From NCBI GenBank assembly GCA_018242605.1, contig JAFEBP010000013.1, forward strand, positions 82,364 through 146,363: DNA of 64,000 bases, given 5' to 3'. The notes beneath the pieces were generated by a model. It did not search any database. It had not been told where the DNA came from and saw only the letters and a program-made list of their open reading frames with translations. This document shows positions 62,624 to 64,000 of this stretch, piece after piece. This stretch comes from Planctomycetota bacterium (GTDB taxonomy: Bacteria > Planctomycetota > Phycisphaerae > Phycisphaerales > UBA1924). The position numbers were made by a program, and so were the translations under genes. Each line of letters opens with the position of its first letter. The first letter of the stretch is position 1.

Positions 62624-63703
62624 CTACCGGTTCGCTAGCCCATACTCCCCCGCCTGCGCCCGCGTCATCGCCAGCATCCCCGCCGCGTCAGCCTTTGCGT
62701 AGAACCCGCGGTACCACTCCGCCGTCGCGCGCATCGTGCGTTCAAAACCCCAGCGCGGCTTCCAGCCCAGCTCCCGCATCGCCAGCGACGCGTCCAGCAT
62801 CAAGAGCCCCGCCTCGTGCGGCGCATTGGCCGGCGGATCGTGCTTCCACGCCGCGCCGCCGCCCCACGCCTTCGAGAACGCCTCGACCACCTCGCCCACG
62901 CTGAGCACCTGCTCCGCCGGCGGACCGAAGTTGAACGAGGGGCTCACCGCATGCTTCTTCTCGCACAGCGCACGCGCCAGCGTCAGGTATCCACCGATGG
63001 GCTCCAGCACGTGCTGCCACGGCCGCACCGCCCTGATGTTCCGCACCGTCATCGTCTGGCCGTTCGCGAACGCCCGCACCGCGTCGACGATGAGCCGGTC
63101 CTCGCTCCAATCGCCCCCGCCCACTACATTGCCCGCCCGCGCCGTCGCCACCGCCGTCTCGCCCGTGTGGAAGTACGAACGCCGGTACGACGACGCCACG
63201 ATCTCCGCCGCGGCCTTGCTCGCCGAGTACGGATCATGCCCGCCCAGCGGATCATTCTCGCGGTACGGGTACACCCACTCGCGGTTCTCGTAGCACTTGT
63301 CCGTCGTCACCACCACCACCGCGCGCAGCCCCGGCAGTTCGCGGCACGCCTCCAGCACGTTCGCCGTGCCCATCGCGTTCGTTTGAAACGTCGCGATCGG
63401 CTCGCGGTACCCCCGCCGCACCAGCGCCTGCGCCGCCATGTGGATCACCACCGTGGGCCGAAAGTCCCGCACCGCCCGCGTGAGCGCCCCGGGCTCACGG
63501 ATGTCACCTTCCACATGCTCGCACAGCGTGTGCAGGTTGAGCGCGCTGAACATGCTGGGCGAAGTCTCCGGCGGGAGCGCAAAGCCCCGCACCGCGGCCC
63601 CCAGCCCGTGCAGCACCACCGTCATCCACGATCCCTTGAAGCCGGTGTGCCCGGTGAGGAGCACGCGCTGCGTCGACCAGAATGAATCGGGGGTGGCGTT
63701 CAC
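62624..63703 (-). CDS. rfbG: CDP-glucose 4,6-dehydratase
   Basis: An NAD-dependent short-chain dehydrogenase/reductase of the extended type that converts CDP-glucose to CDP-4-dehydro-6-deoxyglucose, feeding deoxysugars into surface polysaccharide. The 359 residues begin with RVLLTGHTGFKGSWM (the Gly-rich NAD motif, with the HTGFKGSW signature of this subfamily). They include VVVTTDKCYENREW and the catalytic Tyr-x-x-x-Lys (DPYSASK), and WSEDRLIVDAVRA and RNIRAVRPWQHVLEP, typical of RfbG. The GTG at 63703 is chosen to give the usual length of ~357-360 residues. It has no strong ribosome-binding site. It is convergent with the HtrA-type gene 13 bp away. Confidence 0.92.
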   Translation of the reverse strand: MNATPDSFWSTQRVLLTGHTGFKGSWMTVVLHGLGAAVRGFALPPETSPSMFSALNLHTLCEHVEGDIREPGALTRAVRDFRPTVVIHMAAQALVRRGYREPIATFQTNAMGTANVLEACRELPGLRAVVVVTTDKCYENREWVYPYRENDPLGGHDPYSASKAAAEIVASSYRRSYFHTGETAVATARAGNVVGGGDWSEDRLIVDAVRAFANGQTMTVRNIRAVRPWQHVLEPIGGYLTLARALCEKKHAVSPSFNFGPPAEQVLSVGEVVEAFSKAWGGGAAWKHDPPANAPHEAGLLMLDASLAMRELGWKPRWGFERTMRATAEWYRGFYAKADAAGMLAMTRAQAGEYGLANR

Positions 63704-63793
63704 GGGCGATTGTTGGAGCCGCGGCGCGCCGCTGCCCGCCCGACTCGGCAACCACCGGGTGCGTCGCCCCGCCCCCTCATACCCTTGTGCCAC

Positions 63794-64000
63794 ATGCTCT
63801 GGCAGCCTTCACTCCCCGAGAAATACCTCACGATGCCCGGCGCCGAACTGGCCGAGGCCATCGACGCCCGCCGCGCTCAACTCGGCAAGGCGCTGGTCAT
63901 CCTCGGCCACCACTACCAGACCGACGACGTGATCCGCCACGCCGATTTCACCGGCGATTCGCTCAAGCTCTCGCAGATCGCCGCGGGCCTGGCCAAATCG
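63794..64000 (+). CDS. nadA: Quinolinate synthase, 3'-truncated by window edge
   Basis: First 69 residues of the enzyme that condenses iminoaspartate with dihydroxyacetone phosphate to quinolinate in NAD synthesis, using a [4Fe-4S] cluster. The visible part carries the NadA start: VILGHHYQTDDVIRHADFTGDSLKLSQIAA, where the first His-His-Tyr and the D-F-x-G-D-S-L stretch are family hallmarks. The cluster cysteines lie beyond the window. It is divergent from rfbG, 90 bp apart. Confidence 0.93.
   Translation, partial: MLWQPSLPEKYLTMPGAELAEAIDARRAQLGKALVILGHHYQTDDVIRHADFTGDSLKLSQIAAGLAKS

Overview
The window is about 64 kb of high-GC bacterial chromosome. Its content points to the Planctomycetota, most likely a Phycisphaerae-type organism. 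Eighteen predicted secreted proteins end in a two-repeat EF-hand dockerin-like domain (D-x-N-x-D-G-G-V-D-G-x-D-V, then FF..WE) that closes with a Cys at or next to the C-terminus. This matches what NCBI calls the GC-type dockerin domain. The window also has a PEP-CTERM-type protein, a planctomycete-style pseudopilin and TlpA-like thioredoxins. The organism assignment is inference from these families; no rRNA or tRNA was seen.

Layout. 1-1357: 3' part of proS, followed by a bidirectional terminator. 1444-6450 (-): a giant Ig-repeat GC-dockerin protein. 6775-6996 (-): a small membrane protein. 7242-10797 (+): a large membrane protein with an amidotransferase-like segment, then an ABC ATPase. 10966-48295 (+): fifteen consecutive same-strand genes for secreted GC-dockerin proteins. 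They are built from interchangeable modules: delta-60-type WD-like repeats, Kelch repeats, Ig-like domains, right-handed beta-helices, PPC domains, a matrixin-like (M10) protease and two fungalysin-like (M36) proteases. 48614-49321 (+): a PEP-CTERM-type protein. 49486-55342 (-): two TlpA-like proteins carrying three thioredoxin domains, a pseudopilin and a putative winged-helix regulator. 55789-58758 (+) and 58921-60153 (-): two more GC-dockerin proteins. 60349-64000: housekeeping genes (panB, an HtrA-type protease, CDP-glucose 4,6-dehydratase, start of nadA).

How the genes relate. The central ~37 kb looks like an expanding array of extracellular display or degradation proteins that share a C-terminal sorting or docking module and differ in their N-terminal modules. 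Signs of recombination inside the array include two M36 paralogues with an apparently identical 228-bp tract, and a delta-60 gene whose first ~95 codons are a decayed Kelch-gene 5' end with its own signal peptide. Candidate regulation includes a GGGAA-palindrome followed by a hairpin at a near-constant 178-184 bp before three array genes. A second candidate is a promoter with an embedded AGTCT-n-AGACT-type palindrome, shared by the PEP-CTERM gene (48497-48525) and the 55789 gene (55421-55449). The latter copy lies back-to-back with the promoter of the putative regulator. No cohesin, sortase or exosortase was recognised in the window, so how the C-terminal domains are used cannot be settled here.
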